The notes: a model not told the origin generated them from the letters alone. Positions 33,492-42,820 are shown, numbered from the stretch's first letter. The stretch: 46,499 bases of DNA from Propionigenium maris DSM 9537 (GCF_027925155.1 NZ_BSDY01000022.1:1-46499); one strand, 5' to 3'. Numbers and translations are program-made.

Positions 33492-33725
33492 TTACTTAGA
33501 TACAGTTGTTGTGTAAGGAAGTAAAGCTATGTTTCTAGCTCTCTTGATTGCAGTAGCAATCTTTCTCTGAAGCTTTGCAGAAGCACCGTTTGCTCTTGCA
33601 GGCTTGATTCTTCCCTTATCGTTAAGGAAGTTTGCTAGTACCTCTACGTTCTTGTAGTTGATATCAGCTTCCTTTACTCTTAATCTAGGTTTTCTTCTTC
33701 TTCTAGGTTTTCTGAAATCTGCCAT
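33492..33725 (-). CDS. rpsR: 30S ribosomal protein S18
   Basis: S18 binds next to S6 in the small subunit. The 77-residue protein begins with the usual Arg/Lys-rich N-terminus (MADFRKPRRRRKP) and has the conserved core VEVLANFLNDKGRI and RKIATAIKRARNIALLPY. It lacks the CxxC zinc motif. AGGAGGTGTAACTA precedes the ATG. It is 83 bases downstream of rpsF, with no ssb gene between, unlike many bacteria. Confidence 0.97.
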   Translation of the reverse strand: MADFRKPRRRRKPRLRVKEADINYKNVEVLANFLNDKGRIKPARANGASAKLQRKIATAIKRARNIALLPYTTTVSK

Positions 33726-33808
33726 TAGTTACACCTCCTGAGATATTGATAGATGGGATTTCTCCCCAAAACTACAGTCTATAGGACTATCCTATTCCTG
33801 AAATAAAA

Positions 33809-34093
33809 TTACTTCTGCTTAACTACGATGTATCTCATAAGACCTTCAGTAATGTTAAGCTTTCTCTCTACTTCAGTTAACTGAGTTCCGTCGATCTCAA
33901 AAGTAGTAAGTACGTAGAATCCGCTTGTCTTCTTGTCGATAGCGTATGCTAGTTTTCTCTCTCCCCACTTTTCAGTCTTAAGGTCAGCTGCTCCAGCTTT
34001 AGTAAGAGTCTCCTCTACCTTAGCTACTAGTGCATCTCTACCGTCAGCCATTACAGTTGGGTTGATGATGTACATAATTTCATACTTTCTCAT
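33809..34093 (-). CDS. rpsF: 30S ribosomal protein S6
   Basis: S6 forms a dimer with S18 on the small subunit. The 94-residue protein begins MRKYEIMYIINP, the S6 signature, and has the expected WGERKLAYAI segment. It leads the rpsF-rpsR operon, driven by its own near-consensus promoter that sits just beyond the ftsZ stop. The leader contains a hairpin that may be the S6/S18 autoregulatory site. Confidence 0.98.
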   Translation of the reverse strand: MRKYEIMYIINPTVMADGRDALVAKVEETLTKAGAADLKTEKWGERKLAYAIDKKTSGFYVLTTFEIDGTQLTEVERKLNITEGLMRYIVVKQK

Positions 34094-34120
34094 TAATATT
34101 ACCTCCTCCCTCTGGTTTTA

Positions 34121-34143
34121 GCCTAAGAATCTAGTTCTTAAGC
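34121..34143 (-). promoter_or_regulatory. Leader hairpin of rpsF, possible S6:S18 operator
   Basis: A 9-bp stem (with one G-T) around CTAGA lies near the 5' end of the predicted rpsF transcript. rpsF leaders in many bacteria fold a structure bound by the S6:S18 complex as feedback; the published motif has a CCG-containing bulge, which I could not place here. So the regulatory role is only possible. Confidence 0.35.
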
Positions 34144-34155
34144 AGGGCAAGGATT

Positions 34156-34184
34156 ATTATATCAGATTTTTCATACTTTTTCAA
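34156..34184 (-). promoter_or_regulatory. Promoter of rpsF-rpsR
   Basis: Minus strand TTGAAA (34179-34184), exactly 17 bases, TATAAT (34156-34161). The -35 box begins only a few bases after the ftsZ stop codon at 34190. No terminator was seen between ftsZ and rpsF. Confidence 0.92.
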
Positions 34185-34189
34185 TGATT

Positions 34190-35275
34190 TTATCCGTTTT
34201 TTCTAACCCATGGTGGAAGATCAAGGTCTTCCTCTACATTTTGTGGTGTTCCCAGAGTTACCTGCTCCGTCTTCTGTTCCACCTTTTCAGTTGGCGCTAC
34301 ATTGATGAATGGCTCACTCTTGTGATCATCCTCTAAGAAGTTAGTTGCAACAACAGTTACCTGGATCTTATCTCCATACTCCTCATCTATTACAGTTCCA
34401 AACATTACATCCTCTGCTGCCTTACCTGCTGCATCCTTTACTAGGTTAGATACTGCAAATGCCTCCTGTAGGGCAAGAGTAGATGGTCCAGTGATGTTTA
34501 TAAGTATCTTACTTGCTCCAGAGATAGACTTCTCTAGAAGAGGTGACATAAGAGCTTTTTCAGTTGCCTTAGCTGCTCTGTTTTCTCCCTCGGCTTCTCC
34601 AAATCCAATCATAGCAATTCCAGAGTTTACCATACTGGTTCTTATATCAGCAAAATCCAGGTTGATTAGTCCCTGCTGAGTTACAAGGTCTGCCACACCC
34701 TTTATTCCTATCTTAAGGATGTTGTTGGCTTCCTTAAATGCATTTTGAAGAGTTATTGTCTTTTCTGGCAGCTCAAATAACTTATCATTTGGTACTACAA
34801 CAAGAGCATCTACAAACTCCTTCATTCCACAAATTCCAAGGTCTGCATTGCTCATTCTCTTTCTTCCTTCAAATGAGAACGGCTTCGTTACCACTCCCAC
34901 AGTAAGCACTCCAAGCTCCTTAGCTATCTTGGCAATTATAGGAGCTGAACCTGTACCAGTTCCTCCACCCATTCCTGCTGTTATAAAGAGCATATCTGTT
35001 TCCTCTAGAAGCGCCTTTATCTTCTCCACATCTTCCTCTGCTGCCTGCTTTCCTATCTCAGGGTCTGCACCTGCTCCCAGTCCTCTTGTGAGCTTCTCTC
35101 CAAGCTGTATTCTTATATCAGCCAGTGAGTTGTGTAGATCCTGGGCATCGGTATTTGCAGCAATATACTCTACTCCGTCTACTCCCTCAGATATCATATC
35201 GTTGATGGCGTTTCCTCCTCCGCCACCAGCACCAATTACTTTTATTCTTACTAAAGACTCATTTGTCTGTATCAT
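34190..35275 (-). CDS. ftsZ: Cell division GTPase FtsZ
   Basis: FtsZ is the tubulin homologue that forms the division ring. The 361-residue protein has the GTP-binding site: GAGGGGGNAIN (15-25) and the GGGTGTGSAP signature (103-112). The C-terminal linker is short (about 25 residues) and ends in a conserved-type tail, DLDLPPWVRKNG, which binds FtsA. ATG follows AGGAGGCAGGC. It is the last gene of the dcw run; rpsF begins just past it. Length and motifs are standard. Confidence 0.99.
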   Translation of the reverse strand: MIQTNESLVRIKVIGAGGGGGNAINDMISEGVDGVEYIAANTDAQDLHNSLADIRIQLGEKLTRGLGAGADPEIGKQAAEEDVEKIKALLEETDMLFITAGMGGGTGTGSAPIIAKIAKELGVLTVGVVTKPFSFEGRKRMSNADLGICGMKEFVDALVVVPNDKLFELPEKTITLQNAFKEANNILKIGIKGVADLVTQQGLINLDFADIRTSMVNSGIAMIGFGEAEGENRAAKATEKALMSPLLEKSISGASKILINITGPSTLALQEAFAVSNLVKDAAGKAAEDVMFGTVIDEEYGDKIQVTVVATNFLEDDHKSEPFINVAPTEKVEQKTEQVTLGTPQNVEEDLDLPPWVRKNG

Positions 35276-35295
35276 GCGCCTGCCTCCTGCTCCTT

Positions 35296-36600
35296 CTAAA
35301 TAAATTCCTTTATCCAGCTCTTCATATTATCAAAAATTCCAGATTTTTCAACCTTTGGCTTTGCCGCCTTCTTTTCCTTACCTTCCGAAGCCTTGACCTC
35401 TTCCTTAGGTTTTTCCTGAGGTTCCTCAGCTTTTACCTCTTCCTTTATAACTTCCTTCTCAGGATTCTTTATCTTAAAGTGCTCCTTTTCCAGCACCTCC
35501 AGTAGTATTCCCAGTACTGTGGAGTAGGAAGGTAGAGCTTCCACCATTCCCCTTATCTTGATAGGTTCTCCTACCCTTACCTTGTAGTTGAGGTTTTTAG
35601 CCAGCTCCTCCACTACCTCAGCCATAGTGACTGCTCCTCCTGTAAGGATAACACCATTTCCTAGGTATCCCTTAAACCCTGATTCCTCTAGAGCCTTGGA
35701 CAGGTAGTTAACTATATCTCCGCTTCTTGCATCAAAGAGACCCCTTATAGATTGAATGCTGAAGGATCTTACTTCCTCTCCCACCTTCATCTCTATATTT
35801 TCCTCAGCCTTGTTCTCATTGTAGAGCTCCTTAAGCTTGAGGGCGTCGCTCTTTTCCATCTTAAACATATAGGCTAGGTCATTTACATAGTGCATCCCGC
35901 CTATTGGTATACTCTTAGAATAGATGAGTTTACCGTTTTTAAAGATTATAAGGTCTGTAGACCCCTCTCCTATATCCGCAAGGGCCACTCCCATCTTCTT
36001 GTCATCTTGTGTAAGGATAGCCTGAGCTGAAGCATAGGAATTTAGAGTTATCTCCTCTACACCAACTCCCGCTCTGTTCACAGCTTCTACCAGTAGCTCA
36101 AGCTGTGCTTTCTCTGCAGTTATGAGGTGGACATCCCCCTCTAAGCTGCCTCCTATTATGCCCACTGGATTCTTAAGGATCCCAGAGTTATCCACTCTTA
36201 TATTGTATAGCTCCTTCTTTATTACACTTTCTCCAGAGAGAGTTTCCTTCTCTGCCAGTTCATAGAGGTTATCAAGGTGATCTTCCTTCACTACCTCTTC
36301 ATCCTCTGAAAAGTTAAACTTCATATTTCTGGTTACCGACTTTAAGTGGTCCCCTCCTATACCTATAGAGGCTTTCTTTACAGATTTTCCTGTTTTTTCT
36401 TCCAGCTTCTCTATGGCTGTTCTGATGCACTCACTTAAGGTTTCAACATCTTCTACCTTTGATTTTCTTACTCCTTTTGAGACTACTTCTGTAGAGCCTA
36501 ATACTCTTATTCTTTCACCGTCTCCGCTGAGTTCTCCTAAAATCGCTTTTACCCTGGAACTTCCTATGTCCAAGGCTGCCTTTAATACTACATCTCCCAT
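35296..36600 (-). CDS. ftsA: Cell division protein FtsA
   Basis: FtsA is an actin-like membrane anchor for FtsZ. The 434-residue protein shows the actin motifs ALDIGSSRVKAILGEL (9-24), ALADIGEGSTDLIIF and ILTGGAVTMAEV. The last 65 residues are a Lys/Glu/Ala/Pro-rich, low-complexity linker (KEEVKAEEPQEK...) ending in FDNMKSWIKEFI, an amphipathic helix for membrane binding. It is 20 bases upstream of ftsZ and 15 bases downstream of ftsQ. Confidence 0.97.
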   Translation of the reverse strand: MGDVVLKAALDIGSSRVKAILGELSGDGERIRVLGSTEVVSKGVRKSKVEDVETLSECIRTAIEKLEEKTGKSVKKASIGIGGDHLKSVTRNMKFNFSEDEEVVKEDHLDNLYELAEKETLSGESVIKKELYNIRVDNSGILKNPVGIIGGSLEGDVHLITAEKAQLELLVEAVNRAGVGVEEITLNSYASAQAILTQDDKKMGVALADIGEGSTDLIIFKNGKLIYSKSIPIGGMHYVNDLAYMFKMEKSDALKLKELYNENKAEENIEMKVGEEVRSFSIQSIRGLFDARSGDIVNYLSKALEESGFKGYLGNGVILTGGAVTMAEVVEELAKNLNYKVRVGEPIKIRGMVEALPSYSTVLGILLEVLEKEHFKIKNPEKEVIKEEVKAEEPQEKPKEEVKASEGKEKKAAKPKVEKSGIFDNMKSWIKEFI

Positions 36601-36615
36601 AAAGCACTCTCCCGC

Positions 36616-37287
36616 TTACTTTACTATATAATCTCTAAAACGAATATCTATATACTCCAGGGGATCTCCCCCCGACTTCAACTTCAAGTAGAGCCGTTCT
36701 AGCAAACTATATTTCTCTTCTGGAACCTCCTGTTTAGTCTTTATTACCGTGCCATCCAGAAGAACCATCTTAATACAGTTTTCATCTTCCACATATAGCT
36801 GCGACACTAGACCTTCCAGTTGTTTTCCATTTATTCTTTCTAAGATTTCCGTTAATTCCTCTATTTCTTCCATATCTTTTATCGAGAGTATAGGATAGTC
36901 CTTCATAGGGAACTCCTCTAGATAGGAAAATACCTTTTTTCCCTCATCCAAAGAATAGATCTTCCCACTGTAAAGGATATAGAAGTGAGGTTTTTTACCC
37001 TTTATCCTTATCGTCACCTTGTTAGGAATCTGCTTCCTGACTGTGGCTTCCTCCACTCTTACATCCTCTTCCAGGATCTCCTCCAGCTTATCTGTATCCA
37101 CATCCCAGATTAACCTTCCCTTGAGGAGAGCTACCTCTCCCTCCAGTTCCTTAGACACTATGCCTATATCCCCTTCCAGGCTGATCTCATCCAAAAAAAA
37201 GATATCGCTCTTCAAAAAAAAGTTATCTACATATGTAAAGGTGGTGAAAATTAAACAAATAAAGAAAAATCCAAAAATATTTTTCAA
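36616..37287 (-). CDS. ftsQ: Cell division protein FtsQ/DivIB
   Basis: FtsQ/DivIB is a bitopic divisome protein: one transmembrane helix (about 3-22), then a periplasmic POTRA domain (about 30-100) and a beta-rich domain. The 223-residue length is short but normal for this family. The start is a TTG (37287) supported by AGGAG 8 bases upstream. Sequence similarity is limited, as usual; the placement between ddl and ftsA is the main evidence. A TATAAT at 37315-37320 without a good -35 box could be a weak promoter. Confidence 0.88.
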   Translation of the reverse strand: MKNIFGFFFICLIFTTFTYVDNFFLKSDIFFLDEISLEGDIGIVSKELEGEVALLKGRLIWDVDTDKLEEILEEDVRVEEATVRKQIPNKVTIRIKGKKPHFYILYSGKIYSLDEGKKVFSYLEEFPMKDYPILSIKDMEEIEELTEILERINGKQLEGLVSQLYVEDENCIKMVLLDGTVIKTKQEVPEEKYSLLERLYLKLKSGGDPLEYIDIRFRDYIVK

Positions 37288-37341
37288 AATTTTAGCTCCT
37301 ATTTTCCCAGGTTAATTATAATATTATCACTTTTTTTTTTA

Positions 37342-38205
37342 CTATGCAATTGATGTAAGGATTTTTTTTACCACATCATCAAATGTATAGTTCTTAAGAC
37401 TTGCGAGCTTAGGCAGTAAACTTGTTTCCGTCATACCGGGACAGGTGTTCACCTCTAGGAAGTAAACCTTCCCGTTGCTCAGTATGAAGTCACTCCTTGT
37501 CCCACCCTGAAGTCCCAGCTCCTCATGTATTGATTTTGCATACTTCATAGCTGTAGCATACTCATCCTCAGTGATCTTTGCAGGGTACTCATAGTCCGTC
37601 TTCCCTACTGTATACTTGGACTCATAGTCATAGGTTCCGTCGTGGGGCTTTATCTTCAGTACTCCCAGAGCTTCTCCGCACAGCACTCCTGCTGTAAGCT
37701 CCTCTCCCTTGACAAACTCCTCCATTATAGGTTCCTTCCCCTCTAGCTCCTTCAGGGCTGTTGCTGCTTCCTCCTTTGTTTGACAGATATAGAGTCCTAC
37801 GCTGGACCCCTCCGAAACAGGCTTTACAACTACAGGGAAGTTTTCTATCTCATCTATACTCTTATATGTCTTAGGTATTCTTATGCCGATATTATCAGCA
37901 ACTACCTTGGTTATATGTTTATCCATAGCCACAGCACTTGCAGTTGCTCCAGATCCTGTATACTTTTTCCCCAGCATGTCCAGCAGCCCCTGGATTCTTC
38001 CGTCCTCACCATACTCACCGTGAAGAGCCAGGAAAGCTACATCATAGTCGTTTTCCACAAAGGCTGAGACCAGGTTTTTCTCTACAAGATCCACTCCATA
38101 TGCATTGTACCCCTGCCTGATAAGGCTTTCCAGGATAGCTCCTCCTGTTTTTAGGGATATCTCTCTTTCTGCTGATGTTCCACCCATAAATACTGCAACT
38201 TTCAT
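37342..38205 (-). CDS. ddl: D-alanine-D-alanine ligase
   Basis: Ddl makes the D-Ala-D-Ala dipeptide added by MurF. The 287-residue ATP-grasp protein begins KVAVFMGGTSAEREISLKTG, the standard N-terminal motif, with HGEYGEDGRIQGLLDMLGKKYTGSG split over its motifs HGEYGEDG and GKKYTGSG, the EGSSVGL motif, and the C-terminal RSDFI and EVNTCPGMT. The size is of the shorter DdlB type. It is 1 base after murB and about 55 bases before ftsQ. Confidence 0.97.
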   Translation of the reverse strand: MKVAVFMGGTSAEREISLKTGGAILESLIRQGYNAYGVDLVEKNLVSAFVENDYDVAFLALHGEYGEDGRIQGLLDMLGKKYTGSGATASAVAMDKHITKVVADNIGIRIPKTYKSIDEIENFPVVVKPVSEGSSVGLYICQTKEEAATALKELEGKEPIMEEFVKGEELTAGVLCGEALGVLKIKPHDGTYDYESKYTVGKTDYEYPAKITEDEYATAMKYAKSIHEELGLQGGTRSDFILSNGKVYFLEVNTCPGMTETSLLPKLASLKNYTFDDVVKKILTSIA

Positions 38206-38206
38206 T

Positions 38207-39049
38207 TTATTCCCCCACTACTATTATTTCTTCTTCTAGATCTATTCCGCTGTGCTTCTTTACCTCTTTTTTCACCTCAGCTATCAGTTCCTTGATGTCG
38301 CTGGCCTTGGCATCTCCGTGGTTTACAATAAAGTTTGGATGAACCATGGATATCTGTGCTCCTCCAACTCTCTTCCCCTGCATTCCTGCTTCAATAATAA
38401 GCCTTGCAGAGTAGTGTCCCTCTGGATTTTTAAATGTACTTCCCAGGTTTGGAAGGTCTAGAGGGTGGTTCCCTCCCCTCTTTTCCTTGAGCTCCTCTAC
38501 CCTTGCTTCATCATATCCCTTCTGAAACTTAAAGGTAGTGCTGAGAACTATCCACTTCTTCTGCTGGATCTCAGTTTTTCTGTAGGTAAAGTGGATCTCA
38601 TCCCTCTTAAGGGTTCTTATTTCATGGTTTTCATCTACTATCTCCACCTCTTCTATACAGTCGAAGATCTCCGTTCCGTAGGCTCCACCATTCATATATA
38701 CTAATCCTCCAAGGCTACCTGGAATTCCAGCCAGGTTCTCAAGCCCGGAGTAATCATTTTCCTTCATATACTCAATGAAATCGTCAAAGTCGATTCCTGC
38801 CTCTGCCCTCACCAGGCCATCTCCTAAATCCTCTACCTTCTTAAGGTTTTTAAGGGAGATAAAGCTCACATCCATAAACTCATCTGAAAGAAGGGTATTG
38901 GTTCCGTTTCCAATTAAGAAGACCTTATCCCTCCCCTTTAAAGCCTCTACTATCTCCGACTTCTCCTCTATAACTATTAACTCCTTGGCACTTCCTCCAA
39001 CCTTCATGTTGGAGAACTCCTTCATTTCGTGACTCTTATATATTTTCAT
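38207..39049 (-). CDS. murB: UDP-N-acetylmuramate dehydrogenase
   Basis: MurB reduces UDP-GlcNAc-enolpyruvate to UDP-MurNAc with FAD and NADPH. The 280-residue protein carries the FAD motif GNGTNTLLSD, AGIPGSLGGLVYMNGGAYG and the GSTFKNP motif with the catalytic Ser; it lacks the tyrosine loop of the E. coli enzyme, thus type II. It is 6 bases downstream of murC and 1 base before ddl. Confidence 0.97.
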   Translation of the reverse strand: MKIYKSHEMKEFSNMKVGGSAKELIVIEEKSEIVEALKGRDKVFLIGNGTNTLLSDEFMDVSFISLKNLKKVEDLGDGLVRAEAGIDFDDFIEYMKENDYSGLENLAGIPGSLGGLVYMNGGAYGTEIFDCIEEVEIVDENHEIRTLKRDEIHFTYRKTEIQQKKWIVLSTTFKFQKGYDEARVEELKEKRGGNHPLDLPNLGSTFKNPEGHYSARLIIEAGMQGKRVGGAQISMVHPNFIVNHGDAKASDIKELIAEVKKEVKKHSGIDLEEEIIVVGE

Positions 39050-39055
39050 CGGCTA

Positions 39056-40387
39056 CTATCCTTTCATCTTCTCTGCTACTCTGTGAGCCAGGGCTGATAT
39101 ACTCCCTGCTCCCATGAATAAATAAGTGATATCTTGATTTTTTCCAGCTACATAATCCTCTATACTCTTCTCATCTCTTTCAATTCTTATATTCTTATGC
39201 TCACTTACTTCTAGCAGGTCTTCCAGGGTAACACCGAATTCATCCTTTTCTCCGGCAGCAAAAACTGGCATTATCACCACTTCATCTGCTCCCTTGAATA
39301 CTCCCTTAAACTCATTCAATAAGAACTTTAATCTGCTGTATCTATGTGGTTGAAAGATCGCTACAATTCTATTTTCCTCCACACTCTTGGCTCCCTGAAG
39401 GGTAGCCTTTATCTCCGTCGGGTGGTGGGCATAGTCATCTACGATCTTTATTCCTTCGTCATAGAGTACATCATATCTTCTCTTGGCTCCCTTAAACTTT
39501 CTTAGAGCCTCTCTGATTCTCTCTACATCTACTCCGTGCTTCAATGCCAGGTAGATTACCGGCAGGGAGTTTGAGATATTATGATCTCCCGGTACTCCCA
39601 GAACAAACTCTCCTATGAGCTCTCCCCCTATGTGCACATCATAGCAGCTCATACCGTCCTTTACTCTCAGGTTGCCTCCCACTATATGAGCTTCCTTGCT
39701 GTCTATTCCATAAGTTGTGACCTTTGGATTTTCTCCTATGATCTTTCTTACATTGTCACAGTCTACATTAACCACTATCTCTTTTTTGGTTTTTTCCATA
39801 AACTCAATAAAGGATCTCTCTATATTCTCATATGATCCGTGGTTTTCCAGGTGATCCGCTTCAATATTGGTTATAATAGCCTCCGAGGAGTTTAGGTATA
39901 GGAATGAGTTGTCGCTCTCATCGGCCTCAGCGATGAAGATCCCCGATCTTCCACCTTGGGCATTGGAACCAATCTCTGGCACTATACCTCCCACAACAAT
40001 TGTAGGGTCTACGCTTAACATAGCTGCTCCCAGCATAGAACTGGTTGTAGTCTTTCCGTGGGTTCCTGCTACAGCTATTCCTTCCTCCCTGTTCATCAGA
40101 AGGGCCAGAAGCTCTCCTCTCTTTATTACCTCTATTCCGTCCTTTACAGCTCTCTCATACTCTGGATTTCCCTGCTTTATGGCACTGGATCTCACTACGA
40201 GGTCTGCTCCCTCTACGTTTCTTTCATCGTGTCCGATGAATATCTTTATTCCCATCTCTTCAAGCTCATCTGTTGCATAGCTTCTCTTAAGGTCTGAACC
40301 AAGGACCTCATATCCCTGCTCACACATTATCTTAGCCAGTCCGCTCATACCTATTCCGCTTATTCCTATAAAAAATATTCTTTTCAT
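39056..40387 (-). CDS. murC: UDP-N-acetylmuramate--L-alanine ligase
   Basis: MurC adds L-Ala to UDP-MurNAc. The 443-residue protein has the N-terminal UDP-binding motif FIGISGIGMSGLAKIM, the ATP loop AGTHGKTTTSSML and the C-terminal DDYAHHPTEI, a MurC hallmark. The ATG shares one base with the murG stop (TAATG). Confidence 0.98.
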   Translation of the reverse strand: MKRIFFIGISGIGMSGLAKIMCEQGYEVLGSDLKRSYATDELEEMGIKIFIGHDERNVEGADLVVRSSAIKQGNPEYERAVKDGIEVIKRGELLALLMNREEGIAVAGTHGKTTTSSMLGAAMLSVDPTIVVGGIVPEIGSNAQGGRSGIFIAEADESDNSFLYLNSSEAIITNIEADHLENHGSYENIERSFIEFMEKTKKEIVVNVDCDNVRKIIGENPKVTTYGIDSKEAHIVGGNLRVKDGMSCYDVHIGGELIGEFVLGVPGDHNISNSLPVIYLALKHGVDVERIREALRKFKGAKRRYDVLYDEGIKIVDDYAHHPTEIKATLQGAKSVEENRIVAIFQPHRYSRLKFLLNEFKGVFKGADEVVIMPVFAAGEKDEFGVTLEDLLEVSEHKNIRIERDEKSIEDYVAGKNQDITYLFMGAGSISALAHRVAEKMKG

Positions 40388-41460
40388 TAGTTCCCCCAGA
40401 TATCTATGTCGTTAGCGATCCTCTCAGCCGCATTTTCCTTCTGCATTATCTTCAGCTGCACCTTCATCCTAGCCATCTCCTTAGGATCCTTTATAAGGTC
40501 AAAGGCTCTGTCTATTGCTATCTCCGCCTCGGAGTTCCTGTGGACAAAGGCTGCCCCTGCTTCCTCCAGTATCTTGGCGTTCTCATACTGTCCTACTTTG
40601 ATAGACTGATAGGGTACCAGTATCGCCGGTACTGCCAGCTCAATAATCTCTGATATAGTAAGTGCTCCTGCCCTGCAGACTATAAGGTCTGCTGCAGCCA
40701 TGATGTTTGGCATATTTTCAAAGTAAGGCTTAATTACATCGTTGGCCTTATACTTCTTCACCTTGTTATTTACTTCTTCAAAGTGTCCCTCTCCAGTAGC
40801 CCAGTATATCCTTACCTTCTTATCCTCCAGAGCCAGATTCCACTTTTTAAGCAGTGCGTCATTTATACTTTTAGCTCCCAGGCTTCCCCCGGTAATTAGA
40901 AGAACCTTTTCATCCTCCTCTATCTTAAGCTTCTCTCTTTCAGTCTGCCTGTCTGCCAGATACACCTCTTTTCTCAGAGGGTTTCCAGTAACCTCAAGCC
41001 TTCTGTAATACTTTATTGGAAGTTCATCATAGGTCTTTTCAAAAGCCAGAAAGCTCTTATCTGCAAACCTGTAAAGAAGCTTATTGGCAAATCCTAGATT
41101 TGCATTCTGCTCCTGAAGGTAGACCTTCTTTCCAAGAATAAGCCCTGCCACAAGGATTGGCACCGATATATAATTTCCAAAACCTATTACTGCCTCTGGC
41201 CTCTCTCTCATAACTATAAAGATAGCCTGAATGATGCTCTTAAACATCTTAAAAAAACTTAGGGGTTTCTTTATGCTCAACGGGATTACATCCAAGCCAA
41301 TAAACTTATACTTAGACCTTCCCAGTATATCCTTTTCCATCCTGTGCTTTGTTCCTACGAAGGAACATTCTACACCCTTTTCTCTTAGGGAGTCTGCTAC
41401 AGCTATAGCCGGGTATATATGTCCTCCTGTTCCGCCTGTTGTTAATATTACCTTCTTCAC
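40387..41460 (-). CDS. murG: UDP-GlcNAc:undecaprenyl-PP-MurNAc-pentapeptide transferase
   Basis: MurG adds GlcNAc to lipid I, giving lipid II, on the cytoplasmic face of the membrane. The 357-residue GT28 protein begins with TTGGTGGHIYPAIAVAD and has the GGSLGAKSIND and ICRAGALTISEI loops. It is 2 bases downstream of murD. In many bacteria ftsW lies between murD and murG; it does not here. Confidence 0.98.
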   Translation of the reverse strand: MKKVILTTGGTGGHIYPAIAVADSLREKGVECSFVGTKHRMEKDILGRSKYKFIGLDVIPLSIKKPLSFFKMFKSIIQAIFIVMRERPEAVIGFGNYISVPILVAGLILGKKVYLQEQNANLGFANKLLYRFADKSFLAFEKTYDELPIKYYRRLEVTGNPLRKEVYLADRQTEREKLKIEEDEKVLLITGGSLGAKSINDALLKKWNLALEDKKVRIYWATGEGHFEEVNNKVKKYKANDVIKPYFENMPNIMAAADLIVCRAGALTISEIIELAVPAILVPYQSIKVGQYENAKILEEAGAAFVHRNSEAEIAIDRAFDLIKDPKEMARMKVQLKIMQKENAAERIANDIDIWGN

Positions 41461-41462
41461 CC

Positions 41463-42782
41463 TTATTCTCCCTTCCTAAAATATTTTCTTATCAGTTCCT
41501 TGAACCTGTCTCCCCTCTGGATATAGCTCTTAAACTGATCAAAGCTTGCTGTTGCCGGTGAGAGAAGAACTGTGTTTTTCTCCTCTGTATCGATTGCCTC
41601 ATATATTTTTTCTACTACCCTGTCCAGGGTCCCCTCATTGTATAGAGCTTCCCTTGGATATCCGGTCTCAAGAAAGAGCCTCTCCAGCTCATCTCCAATC
41701 TCTCCTATGAGATAAACAGCCTTGGCCTGACTGGATACTCCCACCACAAGGGGAGTTAGGTCCAGCTTCTTGTCCACTCCTCCAAGTATTACAATGGGAT
41801 CTTCATAGGCTCCCACTGCCATAAGGGTTGATTCCAGGTTGGTTCCCTTGGAATCATTTACAAAGAGGGTCTTCCCCCTTGTATAGAACTCCTCCATCCT
41901 GTGTTCCAGTGAGCCTGTATTATAGAGAAATTCTCTTACCCTCTCCCAATCCAGACCCTCTATCAGGGCCACTGCTATTATAAAGAGCTGATTTTCAAGG
42001 TTGTGCTTCCCCTTCAGGGAGAAGCTTCCCGAATCTGCAACTTCCTCACTGCCTGCAACAATCCTTTCTCCCTCACAGTGGATCATGGCTTCCTTGTCTT
42101 TCCTGGAAACAGTTATTCTCTTGGCTGCTATCCTGCTCCCTCTCTCCACTATCTCGTGAGAATCTACATTCAGTATAAAGTAATCCTCAGTGCTCTGATT
42201 CATGGTAATATTCATCTTTGTATCGTAGTACTCCTCTGCACCTTCATATCTGTCTAGGTGGTCTGGTGCAAGGTTTACTACCATTGCTATATCCGCCTTA
42301 AAGGTGTCCAGGTTTTCCAGCTGGTAGGAGCTCATCTCAAGAACTACATAGTCCAGTTCCTTCCCTCCTTTAATTTCCAGAACCAGCTCTGCAAAGGATC
42401 TTCCTATATTTCCCGCATACTCTGATCTTCTACCACAAAACTCCAGCATCTCCTTTATCTTTGTTGTAACTGTTGTTTTTCCATTGGTTCCTGTAACCGC
42501 TATTATCTTTGGCATCTTCCCCATCTCTGAAAGTTCCCTGTAGGCAACCTCCAGCTCATCTATTACCTCTACCCCTGATTCCCTGGCCCTTACAACCAGT
42601 TCTGTGTAGGGTATCCCCGGGCTCTTTATAAATAATGAGGTCCCCTCTATATGCTTTAGGGCTTCCTCAGATGAAATAGCCTTCTTGTCATCTACCAGCA
42701 GTACATCATATCCCTTTTCCAATAATAACTTCTGAGCTCCCATTCCACTCATACCAGCTCCATAAACTATAGCCCTTTTCAT
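41463..42782 (-). CDS. murD: UDP-N-acetylmuramoyl-L-alanine--D-glutamate ligase
   Basis: MurD adds D-Glu to UDP-MurNAc-L-Ala. The 439-residue ligase has the N-terminal Rossmann motif VYGAGMSGMGA, the ATP loop TGTNGKTTVTTKI, and the FVNDSKGTN and SPATASFDQF motifs typical of MurD. The ATG follows a weak GTTGGTGGTAGAAG leader, with several hairpins between it and mraY. It is the first gene of the murD-murG-murC-murB-ddl-ftsQ-A-Z run. Confidence 0.98.
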   Translation of the reverse strand: MKRAIVYGAGMSGMGAQKLLLEKGYDVLLVDDKKAISSEEALKHIEGTSLFIKSPGIPYTELVVRARESGVEVIDELEVAYRELSEMGKMPKIIAVTGTNGKTTVTTKIKEMLEFCGRRSEYAGNIGRSFAELVLEIKGGKELDYVVLEMSSYQLENLDTFKADIAMVVNLAPDHLDRYEGAEEYYDTKMNITMNQSTEDYFILNVDSHEIVERGSRIAAKRITVSRKDKEAMIHCEGERIVAGSEEVADSGSFSLKGKHNLENQLFIIAVALIEGLDWERVREFLYNTGSLEHRMEEFYTRGKTLFVNDSKGTNLESTLMAVGAYEDPIVILGGVDKKLDLTPLVVGVSSQAKAVYLIGEIGDELERLFLETGYPREALYNEGTLDRVVEKIYEAIDTEEKNTVLLSPATASFDQFKSYIQRGDRFKELIRKYFRKGE

Positions 42783-42820
42783 CTTCTACCACCAACCAAA
42801 TATTATTTTCTAGATAAAAA

